Below, piece after piece: positions 47,893 to 55,226 of a stretch of 64,000 nt of DNA. This DNA is from Rickettsiales bacterium UBA2645 (lineage in GTDB: Bacteria > Pseudomonadota > Alphaproteobacteria > Rickettsiales > UBA1997). The notes under the pieces are model-generated. The model saw only the letters and a list, made by a program, of their open reading frames with translations. It did no database searches and had not been told where the DNA came from. Every line of letters starts with the position of its first letter. Position 1 is the stretch's first letter. Position numbers and translations under genes: made by a program. Location: assembly GCA_002359655.1 (NCBI GenBank), contig DENL01000035.1, positions 10,161-74,160 of the forward strand, in the 5' to 3' direction.

Positions 47893-48881
47893 AGCGAAAA
47901 ATTCCTCAAACATTTGAAGAGACGATTGCCGAATGTGATAGGGCTTTAAGTTTGGGCATAACCAACACCGAAGACCTCTATAAACCACTAGCAATTGCAC
48001 TTAACGGTCATGAATTTTTATCAAAGAAATTGCCAAAAAGAGAGTTAATAATCTCGCCCTGCTTACCAAAGCAGGGTTTGGCAATGATTTTTGCTAAAAG
48101 AGGCGTTGGTAAAACATATTTTTCTTTGCTTCTTGCCTGCAAGATTGCTAGCGGCAGAGATGTCTTTAAAAATAGATGGAAGGTTAATAAAGAGTGGAAA
48201 TTGCTTTATATTGACGGTGAAATGCCAGCAAGTGATATGCAAGAAAGATTAAAAACCTTGATTAGCGAAGATACTAAAAAAGAAAATCTCTCTATCATAA
48301 CTCGCGACCTTCAGAAAAACGGCATAATGCCTAATATTTCTAGTCAAGAAGGACAGGAAGCTTTAGAGCCACATATTCAAAAAGCTGATGTTATCATTAT
48401 TGATAATCTTTCAACTCTAGCAATGTGTGGCAAAGAAAATGAAGCAACTAGTTGGGATCCAATTGCACAATGGGCTTTAAGACTTCGCTCAATTGGTAAA
48501 ACAATTATTTTCATTCATCATGCTGGTAAAGATAATAATCAACGAGGCACTTCTAAGAAAGAGGATATTTTAGACACGGTAATAAATCTAAGACATCCAT
48601 CAAACTATAGTAGCGAAGAAGGCGCAAGATTTGAAGTTCACTTTGAAAAATCGCGTGGCTTTGCTGGTGAAGAAGCTAAAGCTTTTGAGGTTAAGCTTGA
48701 AATAAAAAATGATAAAGCACTCTGGCAAACTAATGAAATAGAAGATTTGGAGCTTGAGAGAGTAGTCGAATTAAGTCATGATGGTTTGAGTCAAAGAGAT
48801 ATTGTTAACGAGACTGGTATTAGCCTTTCAAAAGTTAATCGGATATTGAAGAGACGCAAAAAAGAACTTAACAAAACTTAA
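47889..48881 (+). CDS. AAA/RecA-like ATPase (RepA-type helicase) with C-terminal HTH
   Basis: 330 aa. Walker A IFAKRGVGKTYFSL (68-81), DGEMPASDMQERL, Walker B VIIIDNLSTLA, and sensor-type IIFIHHAGKDNNQRGTSKKED, matching the RepA/RSF1010-like hexameric ATPase group (AAA_25). The C-terminal 40 residues hold a helix-turn-helix (GLSQRDIVNETGISLSKVNR), an unusual add-on implying DNA-site recognition. It probably drives element replication after excision. Fifth gene of the plus-strand block. Confidence 0.83.
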   Translation: MKRKIPQTFEETIAECDRALSLGITNTEDLYKPLAIALNGHEFLSKKLPKRELIISPCLPKQGLAMIFAKRGVGKTYFSLLLACKIASGRDVFKNRWKVNKEWKLLYIDGEMPASDMQERLKTLISEDTKKENLSIITRDLQKNGIMPNISSQEGQEALEPHIQKADVIIIDNLSTLAMCGKENEATSWDPIAQWALRLRSIGKTIIFIHHAGKDNNQRGTSKKEDILDTVINLRHPSNYSSEEGARFEVHFEKSRGFAGEEAKAFEVKLEIKNDKALWQTNEIEDLELERVVELSHDGLSQRDIVNETGISLSKVNRILKRRKKELNKT

Positions 48882-48901
48882 CCTTTTAAGAGCTCAAAAA
48901 A

Positions 48902-48943
48902 TGTTTCACTGTTTCATTTCTTAAGGGATGAAACGGTGAAACA
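48902..48943. repeat. Large hairpin with tandem TGTTTCAC/TGTTTCAT
   Basis: 16-bp inverted repeat with one G-T type mismatch and a 10-nt loop. Each arm holds two tandem GTTTCA units, 8 bp apart. It lies 20 bp after the ATPase stop. No plus-strand U-run follows; on the minus strand TTTTTT follows, so it could terminate transcripts from the right or act as an operator/origin. The stretch 48944-49132 is otherwise empty. Confidence 0.7.
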
Positions 48944-49132
48944 AAATAACAAATGTCATTTAACTTACTGCCAAAAGCCTTCTAATGCCATACCCACCCC
49001 CCTATTTCAAAAAATAGATGAACCACCCCATGCACACAAAGCACTTTTAGGGTAGAGATTTTTTTCCAATTTTTTACTCTAACCCTTAAATCAAATCCCA
49101 AATTCACCACAACAATTTAACCAATCTCAACA

Positions 49133-49414
49133 ATGACTCATGCTAGATTTAACATCAATAACGCTAAGAAATGCTTAGCCACAACCAAAAGAAGTAAAAC
49201 ACTTTGCCAAGCTCCCGCAATGAAAAATAGCAGATGTCGATTGCACGGCGGAAAATCAACAGGGGCGAGAACTAAAGAGGGATTAAAGAAGCTAAAAGAA
49301 ATCAATTATCGAAATGGTTGCAGCACTAAGGAAGCAATCGAATATCGCAAAGAATCCAGAGAATTTTTAAGGCTATGCAATTTACTTTTTGAGATTGGGT
49401 ATTTTCACAGATAG
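49133..49414 (+). CDS. HGGxSTG-domain phage-type protein
   Basis: 93 aa. C-x12-C and CRLHGGKSTGARTKEGL form the recognised HGGxSTG signature, with KSRCxLHGG-like cysteines that look metal-binding. Found in many prophages and islands; function unknown. Convergent with the repressor gene at 4 bp spacing. Confidence 0.75.
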   Translation: MTHARFNINNAKKCLATTKRSKTLCQAPAMKNSRCRLHGGKSTGARTKEGLKKLKEINYRNGCSTKEAIEYRKESREFLRLCNLLFEIGYFHR

Positions 49415-49418
49415 AAAA

Positions 49419-49631
49419 CTACAACAGCTCTGAAGGCTTAATTTTTAGAAAGGCCGCTATTTTGTGGATGGTAAACAATGAGGGATTTCTCTTGCCGCGC
49501 TCAAGCAATCCAATGTAAGTTCTGTCAAACTCCAACGACAAAGCCAAGGCCTCTTGGCTCAATCCAGTAGCCAATCGCGCCTCTTTTAGTTTTTCCCCGA
49601 AATGTATAAGAATTTTGTCTTTATCAACCAT
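49419..49631 (-). CDS. Cro/CI-type helix-turn-helix repressor
   Basis: 70 aa, almost entirely an HTH_3 fold: KLKEARLATGLSQEALALSL, then FDRTYIGLLERGKRNPSLFT and IHKIAAFLKIKPSELL. The only minus-strand gene of the element, as expected for its repressor. A TATTAT box directly before its ATG overlaps a plus-strand TTGACA (49638-49643) aimed at the exported-protein genes, a possible regulated divergent pair. Confidence 0.9.
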   Translation of the reverse strand: MVDKDKILIHFGEKLKEARLATGLSQEALALSLEFDRTYIGLLERGKRNPSLFTIHKIAAFLKIKPSELL

Positions 49632-49704
49632 AATAGGTTGACAATTTCAGCTTCCTGATTTTTAGTCGACGGACTGATAGTCTCTAACAACTACTAACGC
49701 ATTC

Positions 49705-50250
49705 ATGAAAAGAATTATATTAGTCACTATCTGTTTTCTCGCCTCTGCCGAAGTCCAAGCTGGATTTGGAGGAGGAGTTCGTGGTTCTCCTTATGACCTT
49801 TACAACTTACCAATAGCTCAAGTAGAAAGACTTTTGGTTGATTGCGAAAAAAAGTATTATCCTGAGTATTATGCAACCACTCCATTTCCTGAAAGATACC
49901 ATGCCTTACAAACTCGCCAAAAACTACATTACTGCATGAGAAAATTAATGCAGACTGGTGATTTTGAAGAAGATAAATGGTATAGAATAGGGAACATAAA
50001 CAATGGAAATGAAAATAGATATGAGCAGGTAGTTGGCCATGAGTTGCCAGACGAATATTACTTAATCCCAATTGAGAATTATTCTGAAAGAATGGAATTT
50101 CTCGGTAAAGGTATGGATCAGAAATATGCTGAAGATGAGGAAAAAAGACGACAAGAGCTTAAAAAGAAATTCGGTTGGGCTGCAAATATTGTTGGTTTCT
50201 TCAACCCTATTCTAGGCGGCGTTTTCACTGGCGTTGGCGCGGCGCAATAA
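49705..50250 (+). CDS. Exported protein of unknown function (cargo 1)
   Basis: 181 aa. A signal peptide ends at EVQA; the mature protein has Gly-rich FGGGVRGSP, many Tyr/Glu residues, two Cys, a charged coiled stretch (KYAEDEEKRRQELKKKFG) and a C-terminal Gly/Ala-rich hydrophobic tail (NPILGGVFTGVGAAQ). It may dock to a membrane through that tail. Not recognised. First of three exported proteins in the right part of the element. Confidence 0.7.
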   Translation: MKRIILVTICFLASAEVQAGFGGGVRGSPYDLYNLPIAQVERLLVDCEKKYYPEYYATTPFPERYHALQTRQKLHYCMRKLMQTGDFEEDKWYRIGNINNGNENRYEQVVGHELPDEYYLIPIENYSERMEFLGKGMDQKYAEDEEKRRQELKKKFGWAANIVGFFNPILGGVFTGVGAAQ

Positions 50251-50293
50251 ATAAACACTTAAACTCAATTAACCCAATTTAATAAAAGAATTT

Positions 50294-50947
50294 ATGAAAA
50301 AAATTATTACATTATTGTTTTTGGTAACGACCGCTAATTGTAGTCTTGAGAGATACAGCATGACTCCTGAAAAATGGGTAAAGGATTCAAATGGCAGAAT
50401 GGTTCACGATACACTCATTACCAGTGTTAGAACGTATGAAATCGAATGGAAAAATCAGGAAGAAGACGCAAAGAAAGCTATTTTTTACGAAAAGGCTGTC
50501 AGAAAGGATTTTGAAAGACAGCTAGAAAGATTAAGCAAAACCATATATCATAATTCGTTGCCGTTAATCGACTACAATAGCCCTTCTAATGAGAATAAAA
50601 AGAACTTACATTCATCTTTTAAAAAAGTTGAATCATACTTTCTAAGTACTCTTGAGGATTATCAGAGCGGCTTCCCCATTCCAAAATTTGATTATTCTTA
50701 TTACGCAGAAAGAGGATACGAGAAGAAGAGCATAATTGCGCGAGCATCAGTTTCAGAAGAGCGTTTTGCAAAGTTCTTAGAAATTGTTGAGAACGATTAT
50801 AAGCGCGATATTTTAAAACAATCTTTTGACAAGGATGGGATGGAAATGGCTAATCAAACTATAAAATGTATCATAAGACTATCTAGTCAACTTGCAGAAA
50901 TTGAACTTGTTCGCGAGGAAATAAAAAATCAAAGTTGTCGTATTTAG
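50294..50947 (+). CDS. Exported protein of unknown function (cargo 2)
   Basis: 217 aa. An N-terminal signal MKKIITLLFLVTTANC|S with a Cys at +1 but a poor lipobox (TANC), so lipidation is uncertain. The mature part is helical and charged, with an aromatic stretch (PKFDYSYYAERGYEKKS). No motif is recognised. Lies 43 bp after cargo 1. Confidence 0.65.
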   Translation: MKKIITLLFLVTTANCSLERYSMTPEKWVKDSNGRMVHDTLITSVRTYEIEWKNQEEDAKKAIFYEKAVRKDFERQLERLSKTIYHNSLPLIDYNSPSNENKKNLHSSFKKVESYFLSTLEDYQSGFPIPKFDYSYYAERGYEKKSIIARASVSEERFAKFLEIVENDYKRDILKQSFDKDGMEMANQTIKCIIRLSSQLAEIELVREEIKNQSCRI

Positions 50948-51062
50948 GCAACACAACTTATAAGAAGAGTTGACTCAATCATTAGACAAAATTCATAGAA
51001 ATTAAACAATTAGGGTCGTGGAACGCTTACTCACAAATTTTGCAAATAAATATCTATTAAAC

Positions 51063-51545
51063 ATGAAAAATTCACTGTTATTCATAGTAGTTTTTTCTTT
51101 TTTTATTAACTCATGCAAAGAAGAAAAATCAGCCACTAAAAATACAACTTTAGAAAATAGTCATTATTACTCTTTCAAGGATGGTCTCCTATATGGATAC
51201 GAACAGAAACCAAACTCAGATGGTTCAGAAAATCCATTAATAATGTTTCAATATGCTGGTCAAAGAGATGATGTTTATCAACTATTCTATTCTCAAGATA
51301 ATCACATAGTAAATGTGGTTGAATGCAAAAAGCCTTGTGAATTTATGAAAAATAAGACTTATTACAATACCGAGGGAGGTAATGTAATTTCTAAAAATTA
51401 TTTTAGAGCCTCCGATAAAACCATAGCTAAGCTTGCTATACTTGATGCCATAAATGGAAATCTTGAACAAAGCGTTGTTGTAAAGAATGGCAAAAATTAT
51501 GGTGTATGGTTTGGACAAAGGGTTGAGTTAACTCTGATAAAATAA
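51063..51545 (+). CDS. Putative lipoprotein (cargo 3)
   Basis: 160 aa from ATG 51063; an upstream frame to 51018 adds a non-signal tail. Signal ending FINSC, an acceptable lipobox, then a mature chain with KKPCEFMKNKTYY, and a beta-rich end (GVWFGQRVELTLIK). Probably an outer-membrane or periplasm-anchored lipoprotein. Function unknown. Confidence 0.65.
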   Translation: MKNSLLFIVVFSFFINSCKEEKSATKNTTLENSHYYSFKDGLLYGYEQKPNSDGSENPLIMFQYAGQRDDVYQLFYSQDNHIVNVVECKKPCEFMKNKTYYNTEGGNVISKNYFRASDKTIAKLAILDAINGNLEQSVVVKNGKNYGVWFGQRVELTLIK

Positions 51546-51593
51546 CAAATGATAAAACAACAAAACTAATTTTGTACAAACTGCAATCAGATT

Positions 51594-51737
51594 ATGCCTG
51601 CAAGCACAAATAAGGTTAATCACACATTGCTATCAATCTTGACAATTGGATGGTGGGCTATTGCTTGTTTTATAATATGTTTAGGAACTCTGAATGCAAA
51701 CTTCTATTGTGTAAAATGTGGAAGCAAAACTAGATAA
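51594..51737 (+). CDS. Small membrane protein with CxxC tail (47 aa)
   Basis: A short ORF beginning MPASTNKVNHTLLSIL. It has one transmembrane segment (LSILTIGWWAIACFIICLG), followed by a tail FYCVKCGSKTR with one CxxC, like half of a zinc ribbon. It could dimerise around a metal. Initiation by a motif is weak, but the TM-plus-CxxC pattern is unlikely by chance. It lies between cargo 3 and the arm site. Confidence 0.55.
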   Translation: MPASTNKVNHTLLSILTIGWWAIACFIICLGTLNANFYCVKCGSKTR

Positions 51738-51752
51738 GTTTGTAATTTCTAT

Positions 51753-51769
51753 GGGACACTCTTGGGACA
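51753..51769 (+). promoter_or_regulatory. Arm-type site 3: GGGACA-CTCTT-GGGACA
   Basis: At the opposite end of the element, 116 bp before attR. It differs from site 1 by one base over 17 bp. A matching site at each end is what a lambda-type attP arm arrangement would give. Confidence 0.75.
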
Positions 51770-51885
51770 CTCGCTCACAAATTTTGGCAAAAAATCAAAG
51801 ATATTGACAATAACCATAATTCTCTAGAACCTCGGTAATACTGTTGTTATTTATTTTTATGTGTTGTCGTTTGTGCGTTCGCTCG

Positions 51886-51932
51886 GTCTTGTAAACAGTG
51901 GGTCGGGAGTTCGAATCTCTCAATCGGCACCA
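51886..51932 (+). repeat. attR: 47-bp copy of the tRNA-Thr 3' part
   Basis: Exact copy of 44484-44530. The sequence upstream of it cannot form a tRNA acceptor or D-arm, so this is a duplicated attachment half rather than a second tRNA gene. Confidence 0.95.
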
Positions 51933-52057
51933 GCATTCACTCTCACTGGCTTCGGCTGGCAAGTTAGCTTTATCTGGAATGTTGACAGTAGATTGTCAGA
52001 GCAAATGCTGCACTTCATAGTTCTAGTTGGAGAAGGCTTGCACTAATCTAATTCCTC

Positions 52058-52774
52058 ATGAACTTTTTAACCTCACTTCTTTTTTGGATCTTCATCAATG
52101 CTTGGGGAGCAATTATTCCCATCGTTTACCTTCCGCTTTCTTTGCTTTTTCGTAGCTCAAAAATTGCTGATCACGGCGCTAAAGTTTGGGCCTTATTCGG
52201 GTTGTGGGTTTTGAAAAAACTCTGCAGGATTGAACATGAAGTCATCGGTTTAGAAAAATTACCAAAAGAAGCTTGTATAATAGCCTGCAAACATCAATCG
52301 ATGTGGGAAACTATTGTTATGCATCTGATTTTTCATCGCCCTGTTTATGCTTTTAAAAAAGAGCTTTTGAAAATCCCTTTCTATGGTTGGTTTTTGAGAG
52401 TAATGAGCGGAATTGTTGTTGATAGAAATGGCGGAGCTAGCGCTTTGAAGAGCTTGATTAAACAAACTAAAAAATATTTAGAAAAAAATCAGACTATTAT
52501 TCTTTTTCCTCAAGGTACGCGCGTTCCAGTTAAAAGCATCACCGACAAATATCCTTATCAAGCTGGCATTGCCGCGCTATATCTTGCCTGCAATGTTAAA
52601 GTTGTTCCAGCAGCTTTAAATTCAGGAGTTTTTTGGCCCAGAGATGGAATTATAAAAAAACCCGGTAAAATTATTTTGGAATTTTTAAATCCGATTGAAA
52701 CAGGTCTCTCCAGACAAGATTTTATGACCAAGTTGGAAGAGGTAATTGAAAAGAAAAGCAACGAGCTAATTTAA
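52058..52774 (+). CDS. plsC: 1-acyl-sn-glycerol-3-phosphate acyltransferase
   Basis: 238 aa. Adds the second acyl chain in phospholipid synthesis. N-terminal hydrophobic segment, catalytic motif KHQSMWET (HX4E form of the HX4D box), LFPQGTRVPV substrate motif and VVPAALNSGVFW. First gene to the right of the integrative element. Its stop overlaps the convergent ccmE gene by 9 bp. Confidence 0.94.
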   Translation: MNFLTSLLFWIFINAWGAIIPIVYLPLSLLFRSSKIADHGAKVWALFGLWVLKKLCRIEHEVIGLEKLPKEACIIACKHQSMWETIVMHLIFHRPVYAFKKELLKIPFYGWFLRVMSGIVVDRNGGASALKSLIKQTKKYLEKNQTIILFPQGTRVPVKSITDKYPYQAGIAALYLACNVKVVPAALNSGVFWPRDGIIKKPGKIILEFLNPIETGLSRQDFMTKLEEVIEKKSNELI

Positions 52775-53206
52775 AGTTTTTTTCAAACTTTTTTTTACTT
52801 CTGGCGGCATGTATTTTTCATCATGCTTTACCAATAATTCACTTGAGAAGAATTGATTCTTTTCAATATCAAATTTGCCTTTTGCTACAACACCTTGACC
52901 TTCGCGAAATAGATCTGGTAGCAATCCAAAATAGTTAACAATCAAATCTTGCTCATAATCGGTAACTGTAAACTGAGTTGTTGTTGCATCAATTTTTCTA
53001 ACAGAACTTTGCTTTACTAATCCGCCAATTCTAATTTTTTTATCAGCAGTTTTTTGTAAAATTTCTGTGGTTTTAAGCTCTGATGGCGCGTAGAAAAATA
53101 CGATATTATCACGAAAATTTAGAATCACAAAAATCAACGCCAATAAAGATATTAAAAAAACTGATCCAACAAAAATTATTCGCTTTTTTTTACGCTGATT
53201 TTTCAT
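52766..53206 (-). CDS. ccmE: Cytochrome c-type biogenesis heme chaperone CcmE
   Basis: 146 aa. Periplasmic heme carrier of cytochrome c maturation system I. N-terminal membrane anchor (residues 10-31), an OB-fold beta-barrel (IRIGGLVKQSSVR, FTVTDYEQDLIVNYFGLLPD, VVAKGKFD), and the heme-binding His in LVKHDEKYMP (H128). It serves cytochrome c1 at 8204-8980. Overlaps ccmD. Confidence 0.95.
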   Translation of the reverse strand: MKNQRKKKRIIFVGSVFLISLLALIFVILNFRDNIVFFYAPSELKTTEILQKTADKKIRIGGLVKQSSVRKIDATTTQFTVTDYEQDLIVNYFGLLPDLFREGQGVVAKGKFDIEKNQFFSSELLVKHDEKYMPPEVKKSLKKTLN

Positions 53207-53330
53207 TTTTGATTTTTGACTTGGCTATAAAATATTTTGTTAAGAAAATCATCATCAAACAGCTTAGAGCAAGTGAAGACAAGAAATAAGCAGCAATCAC
53301 ATAGTTTGAATAATCGGATAAATTTTCCAT
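53190..53330 (-). CDS. ccmD: Heme exporter protein CcmD
   Basis: A 46-aa ORF reading MENLSDYSNYVIAAYFLSSL, then a transmembrane helix and a basic tail ending KNEKSA. The SDYxxYVxAAY start is the CcmD signature. It couples CcmE to the CcmABC heme transporter. It overlaps ccmE by 17 nt in another frame, a usual ccmD-ccmE arrangement; ccmABC must be elsewhere. Confidence 0.88.
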   Translation of the reverse strand: MENLSDYSNYVIAAYFLSSLALSCLMMIFLTKYFIAKSKIKNEKSA

Positions 53331-53403
53331 ATTTTTTAATTTAAATTTTGAAGCAACTTGCAAAATAAAAGCTGCTTCTTAGTTTGCGCGACTCGTTTTA
53401 TAA

Positions 53404-53479
53404 GCCTGAATAGCTCAGTTGGTAGAGCAAAGGACTGAAAATCCTTGTGTCGCTGGTTCGATTCCGGCTTCAGGCACCA
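53404..53479 (+). tRNA. tRNA-Phe (GAA)
   Basis: 76-nt cloverleaf: acceptor GCCTGAA/TTCAGGC, D-arm GCTCAGTTGGTAGAGC, anticodon stem AGGAC-type around CTGAAAA (anticodon GAA), T-loop TTCGATT, encoded CCA. Confidence 0.96.
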
Positions 53480-53571
53480 CACTTTTGGTAAAATTTTCGG
53501 CAAACAAAAATTTTAGTCTTATAAATTGTGTTGCTACGCATGGTACGAAATCGTGCGTTCACAACAAGTTT

Positions 53572-54264
53572 TTAGTTTATCTCGATCACCGAAACATTTC
53601 TTCCGCAGTCCTTCTCTCCCAAATGTGTTGATCTTCTGAAACTAAAAAAATCTTTTCCATTTTCATAAGTATCAATTTTTAGGTTTTTGATTTTTTCAAC
53701 TCCAGCTTCACACAATTTTTTTTCCACATAAGAAGGTAAGTCGAACTGATATTTATCCGAGCTTGTCCCCTCTTTGAAAAAATTTTTATTAGTCAAATCT
53801 TCAATTAAAAAATCATCCAAAAACTCTTGTGAAACTTGGTAAGATTTTTGCTGAATCATTGGACCAATCACAGCTTGAATATTTTGCGCACCTAGTTTCT
53901 TTATCTCATCAACCGTTGATAAAATCACGCCAGATTTGGCTCCACGCCAACCAGCATGAATTGCAGAGATAATATTTTTTTCTTCATCAAAAAGTAAAAT
54001 CGGTGCACAATCGGCAGTAACCACTCCAATAACAATATTTTTTAAATTAGTTACAAGCGCATCAGCTTTGGGTAAGTTCTGATCGCCATAAATTTTTTCT
54101 AACGAGTCAACCACAAATACTTCGCTACTATGAATTTGGTTTACGAATAAAACTTTTTGACTCTGAAAATTTTTTTCAAGCAACATTTTCTTAAGATCAA
54201 ATCGATTTGAAAGTGGTCGATCAATAATACAATCTTTACCAAAAAAGTGATATTTTATACTCAT
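53572..54264 (-). CDS. pgeF: Laccase-domain peptidoglycan editing factor
   Basis: 230 aa of the YfiH/PgeF family. Zinc/copper-site features: NQIHSSEV, VTADCAPILLFD, AIHAGWRGAKSG, and a late FFSFRRSTHLGEKDCGRNVSVI. Family members edit peptidoglycan precursors or deaminate nucleosides. ATG overlaps the thrB stop by 4 bp; last gene of trmL-zincin-thrB-pgeF. Confidence 0.93.
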   Translation of the reverse strand: MSIKYHFFGKDCIIDRPLSNRFDLKKMLLEKNFQSQKVLFVNQIHSSEVFVVDSLEKIYGDQNLPKADALVTNLKNIVIGVVTADCAPILLFDEEKNIISAIHAGWRGAKSGVILSTVDEIKKLGAQNIQAVIGPMIQQKSYQVSQEFLDDFLIEDLTNKNFFKEGTSSDKYQFDLPSYVEKKLCEAGVEKIKNLKIDTYENGKDFFSFRRSTHLGEKDCGRNVSVIEIN

Positions 54265-55226
54265 ATTCTCTCTCTAAAAAATCGTAATTTTGCTAAATAT
54301 TCTTGTGGATTTTTGATATTCACCAAAGAATCTTTCGGAGTAAAAAACATGTCGTGAAGCCTTGTCAATAAAAAGCGCATCGCAGCTCCAACCAAAGCTA
54401 TTTTTAAGAAAGATTTTTCTAGCTCAGAAAATTTTCTTATCGATTCATAACCTCGTAGTATTTCGTCAAAATGGTTTTGTAAAAAATTATTTTTTTCATC
54501 AAAGCACCAAGCATTTACAGCTATGGCAAAATCAAAAATCAATGCATCATTTGCGGCAAAATAAAAATCAATTACGCCGCTTAAATTAGCATTTTCATCA
54601 AAAAAAACATTATCTGGAAAAAGATCGAGATGAGCTGCATATGTTGGCAAATCATGCTTCCAAGAAGATTTTAAAAAACTTAAATTTTCAGTAATTTCAC
54701 CAAGTAAGTTTTTTTGATAATTTTCAATAAGGTTTTCAAACTTGGAAAATAGAGCGCTCCAGCCATTAATGCCTAAATCATTTAGGCGCGACATTTCAAA
54801 ATCCTGAGCTGCTAAATGCAATTTCGCCAAGATTTTACCAACTTCAAAACAGTGATTTATATTGATATTATCATAATAACCATCTTGACGGGATTTTAGC
54901 GTTGCGCCACTCAGAAAAGTAACGATAGTAGATTTTTTTTCTTTCAGATCAGAAATTATCAAGCCTGAATTATCAAAGATCGGGCGCGGACAAGGAATTT
55001 TTTTTTCGGCAAGATGCAATTTAAAATTTATGAAAAATGGCAAATCATTTTTATCAATTCGCGATTCAAAAATTGTTAAAATAAATTTTCCTTTCTCGGT
55101 TTCTAAAATGAAATTTGAGTTATCGATTCCATCAATGATTTCTTTGAGAGAGATCAAATTTCCTAAATCGTATTTTCTTAAATGTTGTGAAATTTCTTGC
55201 TCAGAAATTTTTGTGTAAACTGCCAT
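54261..55226 (-). CDS. thrB: Homoserine kinase, APH-fold type
   Basis: 321 aa with a kinase fold of the aminoglycoside-phosphotransferase group: an N-terminal LISLKEIIDGIDNSNFIL strand, the catalytic loop HLDLFPDNVFFD, the metal-binding VIDFYFAAND, and WCFDEKNNF. This is the alphaproteobacterial type II ThrB, phosphorylating homoserine for threonine or methionine synthesis. Starts within the zincin stop (1-nt overlap). Confidence 0.92.
   Translation of the reverse strand: MAVYTKISEQEISQHLRKYDLGNLISLKEIIDGIDNSNFILETEKGKFILTIFESRIDKNDLPFFINFKLHLAEKKIPCPRPIFDNSGLIISDLKEKKSTIVTFLSGATLKSRQDGYYDNININHCFEVGKILAKLHLAAQDFEMSRLNDLGINGWSALFSKFENLIENYQKNLLGEITENLSFLKSSWKHDLPTYAAHLDLFPDNVFFDENANLSGVIDFYFAANDALIFDFAIAVNAWCFDEKNNFLQNHFDEILRGYESIRKFSELEKSFLKIALVGAAMRFLLTRLHDMFFTPKDSLVNIKNPQEYLAKLRFFRERI

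Larger units (their letters stand above)
44484..51932. mobile_element. Integrative element in tRNA-Thr (satellite/IME-like, about 7.4 kb)
   Basis: Bounded by the perfect 47-bp direct repeat of the tRNA-Thr 3' part. Cargo order: tyrosine integrase, orphan 357-aa gene, excisionase-like gene, winged-helix gene, AAA ATPase, HGGxSTG gene, minus-strand repressor, three exported proteins and one 47-aa membrane protein. The genes from integrase to HGGxSTG share one strand with overlapping stops and starts, and the repressor is reversed, a lysogeny-module layout. No capsid, large terminase, portal, relaxase or type IV secretion gene is present, so horizontal transfer would need a helper phage or conjugative element. 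It could also be a decayed prophage remnant, but no gene in it looks broken. Confidence 0.92.

Noticed and set aside
51030..51786. 13-bp repeat CTCACAAATTTTG at 51030-51042 and 51774-51786
   Set aside because: A+T-rich and short, with no copy at the left end; probably chance or a minor duplication.
51886..51932. Second tRNA-Thr gene
   Set aside because: Only the 3' 47 nt are present; the D-arm and 5' acceptor strand are missing, so it is an att site.
51861..52046. Open frame of 61 codons across attR
   Set aside because: It is formed by the tRNA repeat and flanking DNA and lacks any domain or ribosome binding site.
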